Below, one piece after another: positions 13,310 to 25,459 of a stretch of 64,000 nt of DNA. Origin of the DNA: Allodiplogaster sudhausi (lineage: Eukaryota > Nematoda > Chromadorea > Rhabditida > Diplogasteridae). Every line of letters starts with the position of its first letter. Position 1 is the stretch's first letter. The notes beneath the pieces were generated by a model that saw only the letters and a list, made by a program, of their open reading frames with translations, was not told the DNA's origin and searched no databases. The stretch is from positions 4,579,501-4,643,500 of the forward strand of contig CALZFC010000248.1 of NCBI GenBank assembly GCA_945643635.1. Direction: 5' to 3'. Made by a program: the position numbers and the translations under genes.

Positions 13310-13930
13310 CTGTCTCTGTAGGTTGGTGGCCTGGTGGTTAACGTGGGAAAATTGCGCGCGGGGGGTGGTGGTTCGGGTCCGGTCAGGAGCAAAATGTCTT
13401 TCTCTCTCTCTCTCTGTCTACTTCTAGGTTCAAGCGACGACAACGACTCCCTACATCGCAACGGATAACAGGTTAGCTAATTAATCGACTTTTGCGAACT
13501 TTATTTTAGTTTTATTCTATTTAACTGTTGTTTTGGTCACAGAAGGGCCGAAAACAGTTAAATATGCTGTTCGCAAAAGTGAGATAATTAGCAAAACCTG
13601 ATCCGGAGGATGGTGGAGGCAGAGACGATAGAAGAGAGAGATAACGTGGGAAAATTGCGCGCGGGGGGTGGTGGTTCGGGTCCGGTCAGGAGCAAAATGT
13701 CTTTCTCTCTCTCTCTCTGTCTACTTCTAGGTTCAAGCGACGACAACGACTCCCTACATCGCAACGGATAACAGGTTAGCTAATTAATCGACTTTTGCGA
13801 ACTTTATTTTAGTTTTATTCTATTTAACTGTTGTTTTGGTCACAGAAGGGCCGAAAACAGTTAAATATGCTGTTCGCAAAAGTGAGATAATTAGCAAAAC
13901 CTGATCCGGAGGATGGTGGAGGCAGAGACG
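13310..13930. repeat. Direct tandem duplication of a ~305 bp unit (right arm)
   Basis: Mirror of 1040-1655. Because both arms carry the duplicated unit, the tandem duplication happened before the palindrome formed or was copied between arms by conversion. Confidence 0.85.
13318..13384 (+). ncRNA. Possible tRNA-derived (SINE-like) head
   Basis: TGGCCTGGTGGTTAACG resembles a tRNA A box region, and about 40 bases later GGTTCGGGTCC resembles a B box. A TC-rich tail follows. No proper cloverleaf is apparent by eye, so a tRNA-derived SINE remnant is more likely than a tRNA gene. The mirror copy is at about 1605-1673. The duplicated unit at 13644-13690 keeps the B-box part only. Confidence 0.3.
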
Positions 13931-15594
13931 ATAGAAGAGAGAGATAGAGAGAGAGAGAGGGAGAGAGAGAGATAGAGAGAGAGTGATAAATGAGCGAGAC
14001 TTAGGCGGTGGACGGTGCAGGTGCGATGATGAGACGAAAGCGTTAGTCTCAACGCTTTGCCCTCGCCGAGGGCTTCTAACGCTTTCTTACCCAACGCTTT
14101 CAAACCAACGCTTTGAAATGACCCGATTCCTACGGTCCTAACCGTTAGGATTTTCTATGACGATTCAAACCGTAGCCAAAAGCGTAGTTTTCAACGCTTT
14201 CTTTTCTTGTGTGTGAACAAGACAGTGCGTCGCAACATTAGGAGATACTTCTCTTGCGTGGTGCGAGTCTATAGATTTTTATATGTTTTCACGTACTGTT
14301 TGTCTTTGAACAAACATTTGTATGTTCTAAGATATGTAAATTAGATTCCAAAGTACTTTATGCTTCTTTAATTTTTTTTTTAGAAATCCTTGAAAGCAAC
14401 AACGAAGGAACGGGTAACAAGTGACTGGGAGTGGAGCAGCCACGGGGCCCACTGATCGGTCGCATCCTACAATAAGATTCTAACACTACTGCAAACATTC
14501 TATTTGTATATTAACTTTTTGTACATATTTTTTGTACTCGAATACGTTGGCGATGGCTTGAATGTACAAGTAATTATTGTTGTTAATGTCCTACATATAA
14601 TCATAATTTCGACACACATTATCGCAACCACAAGTACATTCATGGTAGGGGCAGTTGCCTAAAATAAGTTTTCTTTTACCTTGTTTCGCGTAACTTTAAT
14701 AGTATGTGCTCGCACCTCGTATCCGTGAGAAATTGATATCAGTGCGACAACGATGTCGAGTAAAATTGCATATAGTTTTTTTTTATGAATAAAGTATAAG
14801 CACGCGTGCCCGTAAAAGACGCCATGCTTTTATCATTAAGATAACCACCTTTGACTTGAGAGATTATAAGCATGAGATAGAAGGAAAAGAAGGAGTTGGA
14901 AAAGAGCGTGAGAGGGAATGAGAAATGGACAGAGAGATATTAAGAGAGGGAAACAAATTGAGAGAGAGAGACAGGTAGAGTTAGGGAGAGGAAGAAGCCG
15001 TCTATTCTGGCACTGATAACCATGCTTGTTGAAAGCGATAAATGCGCGAGAGGATGCCTTCAAGCTCGTCAGGGTTCAATTCAACTATTCAAATTCGTTA
15101 TCTGTTTGCCTTATTTAAATGCAACGTAAATCATATGAAGTTCTACCATTGCACTTTCTTTTTTTCTTTTCAATCAGACCAACATCACGATAAATGGAAG
15201 TACATACTAGTCATTTACCGTTGACGTCACATTCTCACTCATTTGATTTGAAACTTCATAAAGTGTAGCGATGTAGTGCAATGTAAGTCGTTTGTGTTGT
15301 GCGGTTACTATTCTGACCTTGAGCTAGTGTAATGTAAAGATTCCTATTTTTTTTGTGCACGGCTCTTCTCTCTCGCACTACATAAAGCATACATACAAAT
15401 ATACACATTTACACTTACATAAATGCGGCTTAAGCTTTTTTTAAAGTACCTTTGAACACGATATTTCTGTGGTTTATTCTGGAAGAAGAAAAATTCTATT
15501 ACTACCGGTGCGGGTTCTTCTGAATACGCCATTTCTATGGTTTCGGCGGGAGATTCAAATGTTTGAAATATTACAGTACCCGTCATCGTCCGTC

Positions 15595-16574
15595 ATGCGC
15601 TGTCTTCTCTTGGTCGTCGCTCTCGCCGCATGCGCCTTCGCCATTGCGCTGCCGCAGCAGAAGAAAGAGACAAATGTGAGCGATGACGGATATTTTATAT
15701 ATATAAATTAATTTTTTAAACGATATACAGCCAAAATAAATGCTCTACGTAATCTTATAAAAATAAAATGTAGTTTCTTACAACCATTAAAAATAGCGAT
15801 AGACGAATAAAAAAAGTTTATGGTTATATTGCTTTTTCCGAGTCGCACTTTGATTCTCTTTCACTACATCGCACGATATCTCTCTCCTACTTCAGGGCCC
15901 CTTCTGCTCGCTCTGTCTCGGAATGGTCCAGATAGTCGAGTACAACCTGGACAAAGACATCGAGTCCCAGAAGAAGGTTGCTTGTTTATTTTTTTATTAT
16001 TTATAATTATTATTTTTTTTTCTAGACATGTGTACACTTGAGCATCTTTGGAAATTCAACCACTTTTGATAGTTTAAAGCTTTTTATAATCTAGTTCAAG
16101 ATATCGTCAATGAATTTGTACTTGTTCACTTATTATTAGGTGTTTCTTTCTTTTGATTCGGAAAAATTATTTTAATTAAATTCTCATTCTCAGTTCGTCT
16201 ACGACTACTGCGAGAACAGCGGCCTCCAGTCATTTATCGTGCCCATCTGCAAGAAGATCATCGACGACCATATTGATGAGGTTGGATAGCGGCAATTTTA
16301 GAGAAAGAGAGAGATAGAAGCGAGAGACAGTAGAATTTGAGATGTATAGAACTAGAGGTATAGAAAACAGATAGATTTGATTAGATTTGTTTATATTTGA
16401 TTAGATTTGTTTAGAATTGACTAGATAGATAGAAAGATGGATTTCAATTATCTAATTGTCTGCGCTCTCAAGCTCTCATAACCTCTCACACACTCTATCC
16501 CACTCCAGATCGACAAGGAGCTCTATGACGGCGTCTCCGTCCACGGCGTCTGCGTTGAGATGACGTTATGCTGA
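15595..16574 (+). CDS. Saposin B-like secreted protein (spp-type)
   Basis: Four exons, all joined in phase 0: 15595-15675, 15896-15976, 16194-16280 and 16509-16574, giving about 104 residues. The first 18-20 residues form a hydrophobic signal peptide (MRCLLLVVALAACAFAIA). The mature part has six cysteines in the saposin arrangement: CSLC in exon 2, two in exon 3 (YCEN and PICKK) and two in exon 4 (GVC and TLC, the last before the TGA). Nematode members of this family (amoebapore-like SPP proteins) act on membranes of ingested microbes; that role is by family only. AATAAA lies at about 16637. An ATG upstream in frame at 15469 was not chosen, because the signal peptide begins cleanly at 15595 and the paralogue at 33139 starts at the same place. 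Confidence 0.9.
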
Positions 16575-16926
16575 TGACGCTTCTCGCTCAATAATGGATC
16601 AATGAAAACCAATAACCTGTTTTTGGAAGTCTAAAAAATAAACATCCTTTAAAATTTCATAAACATTCTTCTACTTTAAACAAATTTGCCTAAATATCGA
16701 AAATATCCACTTCACTGTACGCTGCTGTATATAAAACTACAACCGGAAGTTCTCGCATGTGCAAACAAACTATCCTCCCTTAGAAGTATTTTTCCGTTGG
16801 TTTAAGGCATAATTTTCTCTATCTATGGATACAAGATCGGGTTGGGGGGATGTCGAAGATTCCTATCCTGTCTGAATCTGAAAAAGCGGCCGCATGTTTG
16901 GGCTCCTTATCGTGGAATTCTACCTA

Positions 16927-17291
16927 CCGTATTTTCTCTATTAGAGCCCCCCCTTCCAATAGTGCCCCACCCTAATAATCTATTATCTCGGCTCACGACG
17001 TACCTCGAATGAAGCCTGGAGGCATGAGATGCTCTTCCCAATGAACTTATTTTGCTAATTCATTAAAAATCTCTTGAAAAAAATTTTTTTTTCCAGTGAT
17101 GGTTCCATTGAATTCGAGCTATGATTCTTCTTTTTTTTTTAAAGTAAAATGTTGTTAACAAACTTTTTGTGCATCACATTGAAAAATAGTCCCTCTCCCT
17201 CTAATAGAACCCCCCCCCCCACCTCTAATAGTGCCCATCTCGCATGGGTATTGAAAAATAGTGCCCCGGGACATTAATAGAGAAAATACGG
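16927..17291. mobile_element. MITE with CCGTATTTTCTCTATTA termini
   Basis: The left end CCGTATTTTCTCTATTAG and the right end (reverse complement CCGTATTTTCTCTATTAA) form terminal inverted repeats, each flanked by TA, so a Tc1/mariner-type TA target is likely. The interior is rich in runs such as CCCCCCC and phrases like AATAGTGCCCC. Related copies in the window are near 27692-27995, 31985-32375, 32865-32995 and 43876-44325. Confidence 0.75.
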
Positions 17292-17737
17292 TATGTTTGT
17301 TTCACCAGCAGCAGCGTCGATGATGAACTCGTAAGACGATCGAGCTTGGTCTACCTCGTGAAAGATCACTACGCCTAGGGACAATGTATGTGTTTCCCTG
17401 ACGCCTGAGTCTGCTCTCTATCTCCCTGGCTGTAGACTAACTGTGTTTTAGAATTTTCTACCTACGATTTCCATGTTCGTATGGTATGTGAGTGACGAAT
17501 TTTTCAAAAGTACATCCTTCAGGAACTGTAGCATTCTAATGAATTTATTGCGCAGTGTATCACGACTAATAATTGCTCCTTGGTGCCAATTTCCTACATC
17601 ATACATCAAGTCCCAAGAATGACGAAGACTCATTGCGCTCCACGGAATCCATTTACCCGTTGAAATAAAGCGTTGAAGCGGGAAAAAGATAGGCGTATGT
17701 ATTAACACGCTCATGTTTTCCAAATAGACGAATTGAC

Positions 17738-18087
17738 CAGAGGTGGCCGGGACCGGCCCCAGGGTAAGCCCCGGCCCCGGCCCCTGAGGTTGGCCCCAGC
17801 CCCCGGGGTCGGCCCCGAAAGAGGCCCGGCCCCAAATCATAAAATTTTTCTAAAACATTTCTGCGTCGGAGGACAAATTCATTAAAAATTTAGAAAATTC
17901 GTACATCTGAAACGTAAACTAAATAAATCGAGGCACTTTTCATCATAAATTGGCTCATGTTGATCAACTGGGGGGGAGGGGGGGTGAACTTCAGGGGCCC
18001 GGCCCCTAGGGTCGGCCCCGGCCCCCGAGGACGGCCCCCGGCCTCCAGGGTCGCCCCGGCCCCGAGGGCCGGGGCCGGTCACCCTTG
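17738..18087. mobile_element. hAT-type MITE, GC-rich, 8-bp target duplication
   Basis: It starts CAGAGGTGGCC and ends as the reverse complement of CAAGGGTGACC. It is flanked on both sides by GAATTGAC (17730-17737 and 18088-18095), an exact 8-bp duplication typical of hAT transposition. The core has GGGGCCGG-type repeats around an AT-rich middle. There is no coding capacity. Confidence 0.85.
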
Positions 18088-19204
18088 GAATTGACTACTT
18101 ATGTTAGAGTTGGTATGCTCAAACTAGCTCTCTCTCCCTCTCTACCGAATATCGGCAACCGTTTATCATTCTTCTCAAAATGTTTAACGCAAAAATATTC
18201 AAACTGGTGCCCGATTGGAAATTTATATTTCCCTGTCTCACTGTATTTTTATTGAAAACTCGCGTTTCCACTTGGCTAACTCCCCTTGATACGAGAGATG
18301 AGGAACAGAATGAAGAATAACATGCCCTAGTTCATCGTCGGGAGAGCGGATTCTGTAACGCATCGAAGATATGAAAGAGTACGTGTTCAGTAAAACTCTT
18401 CGAGTGTAGGGTGCTGAGTTGTGAAGGCGTTGGCAGATGGTCAAAGTATTCTTGCACCCGACCGTGACTGGCAGCGAGTGTACTATCCGTGTAGTGCAGG
18501 AGTTGGCCTGGCTGCCCTATTATTAAACATGGCAAGGCGGGCTGCTAAAGTGCTTCAGTCCATGAGTCAATTGACTTCTTCATGGGCTGCAGCCGTCCGT
18601 GCCCTGAGCCTCGGCATGTGGCGGATGTGCGAGAGGTGGCAGGGCGAGCACGATTTTGTCAATGCCCAGACGGCTGCAAGAGAGAAAGCGAATAAAATAT
18701 GAAAGGGTATTGAAATGCCGGGAGGTGATTACTAAAATCTATATTTTTCGTCCGCTTTACTTTTCTCTCGAATTGGCACATTCGACTCGACGTCTGTGTG
18801 GTCGGATGAAGAATACTATTGTCATCGATGTGCAGGTGACATATTGTATTATGCTGCTTAATTCTGAATAATTTCTATTCTAGAAAATAAATCTTTTATT
18901 TATTCAGTACAATTAATGTTCACAAAAAACTTTTATCAGTTCTGTAAATACACTTGTATGCATGTTCTTGTTGCCAGTGTATAAGGGAATTAAAGGTGGA
19001 AAAAGTTCGCCACGCCCGCTTCCTTCCTTCCAAAGAAAGCCACGATATCTTTACGCTGATCGTTCGCTTCTTTCGAATCAAGCAGGCAGCCCAACGCATG
19101 CGTCTGAGCGGGTGCAATGGGATGGGAGGCAATTCTCTCCGGGTGGCCTTCCCGGCCTGCTCAGCACGGCAGCATGGCCTGGCATTGAATAACGAATGCT
19201 TCCA

Positions 19205-19370
19205 GCGCTTTAAGACCAGAGTGTCTAGGAACAGACAAAAATGCCGCCCAGTCCGACCAACCCGAGCTGAGGTGTCCGCGCGTGGCAGCCCTTGCAACTC
19301 TCCGGCTTTGCTCGAGTTGGCCAGGCGGGGCAGCATTTTTGTTGATTACATGACACTCTGGGCTGCATGT
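19205..19370. mobile_element. Small non-autonomous element with CCAGAGTGTC ends
   Basis: CCAGAGTGTCTAGGAACAGA at the left is matched by the reverse complement at the right (CCAGAGTGTCATGTAATCAA), and the inverted similarity continues through CAAAAATGC and GCCC blocks. A related left end occurs at about 24317. CCAGAG-type ends suggest hAT affinity, but no clean 8-bp duplication was identified. Confidence 0.6.
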
Positions 19371-20253
19371 TCAAGAAGTATTGGTGAATCGATGTAAAAA
19401 GAAAGTGAGCAGTTCCAATTTGACAGTGATTAAATCGGGCAAGGAGAATGAAGAAAGGAAAAGTTAGCGAGGAAAATGATAGTGCCAGAGTGTAGAGTGG
19501 CAAGGAAAACAGTCGGAAGAGAGAAATGAGATTGTCATGTTATCTATCTGTGCTCAAGTTTCGGCGAGAGAGTGACTGAGAGTGGTTTAGAGTGAATTAG
19601 AGAAAAAGAGAGAGAGAAAGGGAGAGAGAGCAAGAAAGAAAGAGAGAGGGAAAAGAGGAAGAGAGAGAGAGAAAGAGAGAGTGAAAAAAGAATAATAGAG
19701 ATTGAAGAAGAGAGCAAAGAAGACAGAACGAGCCTTGTTTTCGATATCGCAACTGTCCACAGGTACAAAATGCGTGCTTGGCGAGAAGAAATCAGTTTTG
19801 ACCGAGTGACCCGTGTTCACTTGCATGCATGAGTCTGCTTTTCTGTCGACGGGATTTCTCTTATCTTAATCGCCGTCTTTCACACATTTCCAACACGGCC
19901 ATTTTCTCTCTCTTTGTCTCTCGCTCGGTCTCTTCCACTCTTTCTCTCTCACACACATATTCTTTGTGTCCCATCTATCTTTGGCATTCTTTTTCAGTCT
20001 CATGTTCATGCATTTGTACATATAAATGTATAACTATGTTTTCCCTTAACTCAAAGCTTAAAATGGGCATTCAGTGATATTCGTCTGCCATTTGGTTTTT
20101 TTTCTTCAAAAGTCAATAGATATTCAACACAAATAAAACGTGCATAAAGCGATGCATTGGGCGTAATCGAGCGAACTTTTGTAGTCCAGTCGTACTTCCG
20201 TTCGCAAACCAATCTATTTTGCAACTATTCTTCATCCTTATTCAATCACGTGC

Positions 20254-23200
20254 ATGCATCAAGCAAACTTTCGTGTTGTATATTCTTCTTTTTTCAGCAA
20301 CAAAAAAGAAAGAGAAGGAGAAAGATTGAGAAAAAAGGCCCACTCCCTCCTCTGCCACGTTGTCACCGAGTGCGTCGGCAAGACACCGCTCGTCGAGCTG
20401 CACAACGTCACGAGGGGATTGAACGCAAGGATCGGTAAGCGAGCGAACTTACTCTAACTGAACGAGTTCCTGTAACGAAGAGTGAACATTTCAGACTGCT
20501 TCCCTGTGACAGAATTAAGAGAGAGGAGAAAAGAGGGAAAAAGAGATAGAAAGAGGGAGAGAAAGAGAGATAGAGAGATAGAAAGAGTGAGAGAAAGAGA
20601 GAAAGAGAGTTAGACTACAAGATGTTATTGATTCAAAGAATCAAGTACATACGAACCACTCCAAATAGTGCGGCCGTGCCAAAGCGTCCTCCCAAAAGAG
20701 ACTAACAATAACGATAAGAAGACTATAAAGTAGAAAGAAAAGGTCGTATTTTGGGCACAAAAGAAGGATTATTCAATTCTTTACATATGTAAACAACCGG
20801 TGATTTATTTTGTATACATGTATGTATATTTATGAACATTGAAATAGAGCAATAAAAAAATTATTTCTAAAGGAGTAAATGATTCGTTTCAAATCCCTCT
20901 CATATTCAGCCGTCAAACTCGATTACATGAATCCGGCTGGTTCAGTCAAGGATCGTGTCGGGTGCGCGATGATTGTCGAAGCGGAGGAAAAGGTTCGCAT
21001 GTTTTAGTGTGATTCTGTTGTTTGCAATTTTTCAGAAACACACTATAAATCGACGGTAATTTCCAGGGATTGATCAAGCCGGGCGTCTCCGTACTCATTA
21101 CTCCGACGGGCGGCAATCTTGGCATTGCTCTTGCACTTGCGCCCAAGAAAAAAGGGTTCGTGGACAAAGAATCAGACTATGAAAGGGGATAATGTGATAT
21201 AGTTGAGAGCTTGCAATCTTTGGCTTGTAGGCTAAATGCTTTTGCGAACATGAAAAAGGGGCGAAAATAATTGAGGAAGGGCTTCAAGGGTTAGCTCGCT
21301 TAAAGGAACGATAAACTCATGTTTTCGATGTTTATTAAAATGTGTTCTGCTTAAACTATTTTTAAATTTGAGAGGAGTTAGCATCTGAATAAATCGCATT
21401 AGAAATCTTTGACCCAGATGACTTAGTGATCTAGTTGGACTACCCTATTTTTCACGAGACTCCACCAGATCCCGGACGCTAGAGACGCTAGAGAGAATTA
21501 TTTCACAAAAAGCAGACGGTACAATTATGTTGCCTCGGACGTGTCAGGGTGATCGTGGTAGGAGTGTTTGTTCTAGCGTGTTTTAAAATAGCGACATTCG
21601 TTCAGGAATTGAGAAAGTTGAAATTCTGGAATAGAAATACTTCCCGAAAAAGAAGAACAAACAAAAAAAGTTCAACTTTTCCCATGGCAGGTACAAGTTG
21701 ATCGTCACGATGCCCTCGAATTACAGCGTCGAAAGTCGCACAGTCTTGAAGGCATACGACGCCGAGGTGAATGTATATTAATGGAAAACTAAACTAATTT
21801 TTGAATTCTCGCCTTATTTACCTAAATAGACACAGCGCAAATAGTTCAGAACTATTAGCACGCTGCCGATAGTTACGTTTGATAGTTCGCCCTTGCCTAA
21901 CTAGTATGTATGTATGTATTTATCAAACCAGCTGGCAGCGATCAGGGTCAAAGAGAACTACATATATCCCTGCCCCTGAAGTATGACATATTTATAGTTA
22001 ATAAAAATAAAATCTATCCTCCAGGTGATCCTCACTGATCCAGAGCTCGGCATCGCTGAGATGTTCCGAGTCGCTAATGAGCTTGCCGACGTCATTCCAA
22101 ACTCACTCGTCCTCAATCAGGTGTCTGTTTTGTATTCTATTGTAGAAGTAGTCTAGATGCTGTCAACGACTGATGAACTGCTAATATAAATAGATAATTG
22201 TTACTTAATTTTTATGATATCATTTTAATTGTTTTTTTTCATTTCCTTTGTAACCAATGTAATGTAACAAATTGTAACTATCAATGTGGCATTGTTTACA
22301 CAGTGGGATAGTCCGGCGAACGTGGGGGCGCACTACGCGACTACCGGCCCAGAGATTTGGAGCCAGACGAACGGGAATTTAAGCATTTCGATTTGTTTTA
22401 GTAATTGAAATTGACATTATTGATTGATAGTGACATTATTGATTTATGTTAAGATTATTGGAAGGATATTGAAAAAGTAGGATTCATCTTGACGATCATC
22501 AACCAAAGAAGAATTGGATCAAATTGCAGCGCTCTATCATGTTCTCACTAGTTTGCGCAATTTCCTACGCTCGAGAAACTGCGTGAAATACCGCCAAAAT
22601 CGCTTACAACGCAACATTTCTCCTCTTGATTGATATCGCATATTTTCCATTGCTTTACAGGTGGACATCCTCTGCATTGGATGCGGGTCAGGTGGAACAC
22701 TCGCGGGCGCTGGACGATTTCTGAGAGAGAAGAAGGCGGACGTGCATAACTCTCTTTCTCTTTCTCTTTCTCTTTCTCTTTCCTTTTTTCTTTCTCTTTT
22801 TTCAGTCTCTTCTTCTTTGCTCAGTCTCTTATTACTCCTTCTTTATTTGTATATCTACACCGCGAATGAAGTGAGTATTTCAAAATTACATACGAAAAAA
22901 TATGGCCCATTCAGAGGAGCGGCAATGCCATTCTCTCATATTTGTACAATAGGATCGAAGGTATTAATTTCACAAATTAATAGATCATTAAAATGCGATC
23001 CTCAGATTGCCATCTACGCCGTAGAACCGTTCGAATCTTCAGTTCTCAACGGGCTCCCAGCAGGACCGCATCGTATTCAAGGTAAGCAGAAGGAAGAACT
23101 GTTATTAGCATAGAAAAAGAAATCTATTAACGATAAATTTCCTCATTCACTCTCTCTCTCTCTATCTTTCTCTATCTTTCTTTCTCTATCTCTCTTTCTC

Positions 23201-23726
23201 GTACTCTCTCTCTTCCACTCTCTCACACTGAGGCATTGGAGCCGGAATAGTTCCGCCAAATCTGGACTGCTCGCTCTTCTCGGAAGCTCTTCGTGTTCGC
23301 TCGGATGATGCACTGGTCATGGCTCGTCGTCTCGCCTACGAGGAATCAATTCTTGGCGGAATGAGCTCAGGCGCAAATGTCTGCGCCGCCATCGAGGTTT
23401 CACTCGCCTATTTTTAGTGCCACTCCTATGTTTAGTGAAACTTCTATTTTTAGTGCAAATAAACTATGATATTATAATTTGCTTATTTTTAGTTGCGCAA
23501 CATGTACAACCCTAATAATCATAATTCCATTTAGAATGTGCTTGTTACACTCCATTTTTTAAGCAATTTTTATTTATTTCTATTTTTGTCCATGCCAGAA
23601 ATTCAAGAAGATGAAAATTGGCATTCCTTTCAGCTTGCGAAAAGACCTGAGAACTCGGGCAAACTGATTGTTACCATGATCAACAGCTTTGGAGAGCGAT
23701 ATATGTCCGTTGTCATCTATCATTAA
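20254..23726 (+). CDS. Cysteine synthase-like PLP enzyme (CBS/OAS-TL family)
   Basis: Exons: first coding exon ending at 20434, then 20910-20992, 21067-21155, 21691-21766, 22025-22120, 22304 to about 22372, 22661-22741, 23006-23081, 23233-23396 and 23634-23726 (TAA). Phases agree at most junctions. The fold-type II PLP family is recognised from GKTPLVEL, the PLP lysine in [17 protein letters not shown], the phosphate loop [15 protein letters not shown], and [10 protein letters not shown] near the end. Family members make cysteine or related thiols from O-acetylserine or serine; nematode cysl paralogues also include sensors. The substrate loop normally reading TSGNTG is TPTGGNLG here. The start is uncertain: an acceptor at 20297 suggests an upstream exon. 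No GT donor was found after 22372. Confidence 0.85.
22741..22866 (+). repeat. TC-rich tract in cysteine synthase intron
   Basis: A run of TCTTTC units sits just after the splice donor at 22742. A further TC tract is at about 23145-23225, immediately before the exon at 23233. These are intronic and may serve as pyrimidine tracts. Confidence 0.7.
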
Positions 23727-25417
23727 TGGCATGAATTTTATAGCATAGAATCTATTAATTCAAGAAAAATTGTATGCCCAGATTAATCGATTAAAACGGA
23801 AAAGTTATTTTACCTTAGCTCGACCGAACTCTATTCGACGATTCAAAGCGAGGCCGAAAAGATGGCGCATCAAACTATGGAAGAGAGCATTGCTGTCGCT
23901 CTTAAATACGTGAATGTGTAATAGATTTTGTTGGCGAATGACTTTTTCCTTTCTTACACTAGGACGGAAATTGTTATAAATTCGCAATTATTGATAATTA
24001 GCGCATAAGCTTTCCGATAAATATCCTTCATTTCAGACAATGATAACGAAATATGTAATTTTTTTTTTGGATGTATTCAAACAGATAAAAAGAAAAAGCC
24101 TCATCATGATACATTTGTTGCACTTACGATTAGAGCAGAGATAAAGTTCGATCTAACTTGTTACAAATACTCCTTCGTTATTCCACACACATCACCCATA
24201 ACTAAATGCCTGACATGAGAAGCCCATTTATCGAGTGATTGAGCCGATCTGTATAATTCTAATTTTTTTTTTAATGCTTGCGTCCATGAAAAAGCGCTTA
24301 CTTCATGTAATTTAAGCCCAGAGTGTCTAGGAATCGACAAAATTGGCCAGCCCAAGCATCTCCCGGCCAGCCCAAGCACCTCCGGGGAATGCAGGGGCTG
24401 CCGGGCACGGACACATCAGGCTCTGGGCATCGCGTGCCACCCAGGGGCTCTCTCTGCTCCTGGCAGCTTCGCACTTGTCAGAGGCGCACCCTATACTCTG
24501 CCGCGTTCGCCACTATTGGGCCATACAGCTGCCAGCTCACACGTTGGAAAACGCTCCATTTCTGTTCCTATAGCTCGTTCTGCTTCTATCTCTGTCTCTC
24601 TCTGTCATTCGCACTCTCTACTCTCTTCTCTGTCTCTATCAGGGATGGCCAAAACCAGGCCCGGCCCGGGCCGGCCCGATGATAATAATATGTATTGAGG
24701 CGGGCCGGGCCCGGGCCCATAAAATTCCTTGCGGGCCGGTCCGGGCCTATGTTAAAACGGGCCCGGCCCGGACCGGGCCGGGCTCTACCTTCCAAATCTC
24801 GGCCCGGGCCCGCCAAATTAGCAACGGGCCGGGCTCGGCCCGCTTTGGCCATCCCTTGTCTCTATCACACTCGCTCGGTTCCTCCCTTTTCCCTCTCCAA
24901 TCCTACGATGTGTGCCCTTGCCATCTATATTTCTCTATTCGAGAGTAAAGGATTCGTCTATAAGAATTCCAGTGAGCAGCCGGCTCCTGCTGTTTCACAG
25001 ATGAAAAAGATGAGAGTGTGGAGAGAGATGGGCGGTAGAGTGTTCGGCCCTCCTGTTTTCGTGCACTGTCTACTGGGTCAAAGTAGTGTTCTTCTCATAT
25101 ACAAATTCGCTAAGCATAGAGATTCATCAAGAGCGGCAGATAAATAATATGAGCCTCAGAATCACATAATCATTGCCACCAATTTTCTTCCAACAAAAAA
25201 TTGTTCTTTCTCTTCTTCAACTTGGAAAGTTGCATCTCATAAAAAAAGTTTCAACAACTGTGTCGTAAAAGACTTGGCTGAAAACAAAGAAGGAATGTTA
25301 TTTATCTATTTATTTATCGTTCATGAAATAAGATATTTCAATGTGACAGTATAAAAGTAGGAAAACATAGTCGTTCAATTGCAAATTAAAATAAGTAATT
25401 GGGGCTGGGTGGGATCG

Positions 25418-25459
<42 letters not shown>

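Larger units (their letters stand above)
8301..14990. repeat. Right arm of giant inverted repeat
   Basis: This is the mirror copy of 1-6703. The inner junction is around 8301, where the sequence reading CTGGTGTGGTGCGG is the complement of 6690-6703. Similarity ends at about 14990, matching window base 1, so the outer boundary is set by the window edge and not by a seen breakpoint. Directly outside lies sequence similar to 32670-32780, a region upstream of the second saposin gene, so the arm abuts a dispersed saposin-upstream segment. Confidence 0.95.
12410..15594. other. Outer right arm and saposin upstream region
   Basis: The part up to 14990 mirrors 1-2579 (3' end of the palindrome gene, GA/TC tracts, 305-bp duplication). 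From 14991 to 15594 the sequence is the upstream flank of the saposin gene. The stretch from CTGGCACTGATAACCATGC (about 15007) onwards has a diverged match at about 32675, and 15480-15594 matches 33060-33138, so the two saposin loci share flanks as well as exons. Confidence 0.6.
16575..20253. other. Intergenic, element-rich, no secure gene
   Basis: It holds the TA-flanked MITE at 16927-17291, the hAT MITE at 17738-18087, a small CCAGAGTGTC-ended element at 19205-19370 and a GA tract at about 19597-19690. Open frames on the minus strand at 17448-17640 and 18238-18444 lack recognisable motifs; I could not join them into a gene. AATAAA-like sequences near 18886 have no obvious gene attached. Confidence 0.5.

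Noticed and set aside
13318..13384. Functional tRNA gene
   Set aside because: A- and B-box-like motifs are present, but I could not draw acceptor and anticodon stems; kept only as a SINE-like candidate.
18421..18702. 93-codon plus-strand frame
   Set aside because: No splice context, no family motifs, and overlapping minus-strand frames are equally open; not supported as a gene.
18954..19397. Overlapping frames of 138-147 codons on both strands
   Set aside because: They cross the CCAGAGTGTC element and read equally well in several frames, as expected of a stop-poor GC-richer patch.
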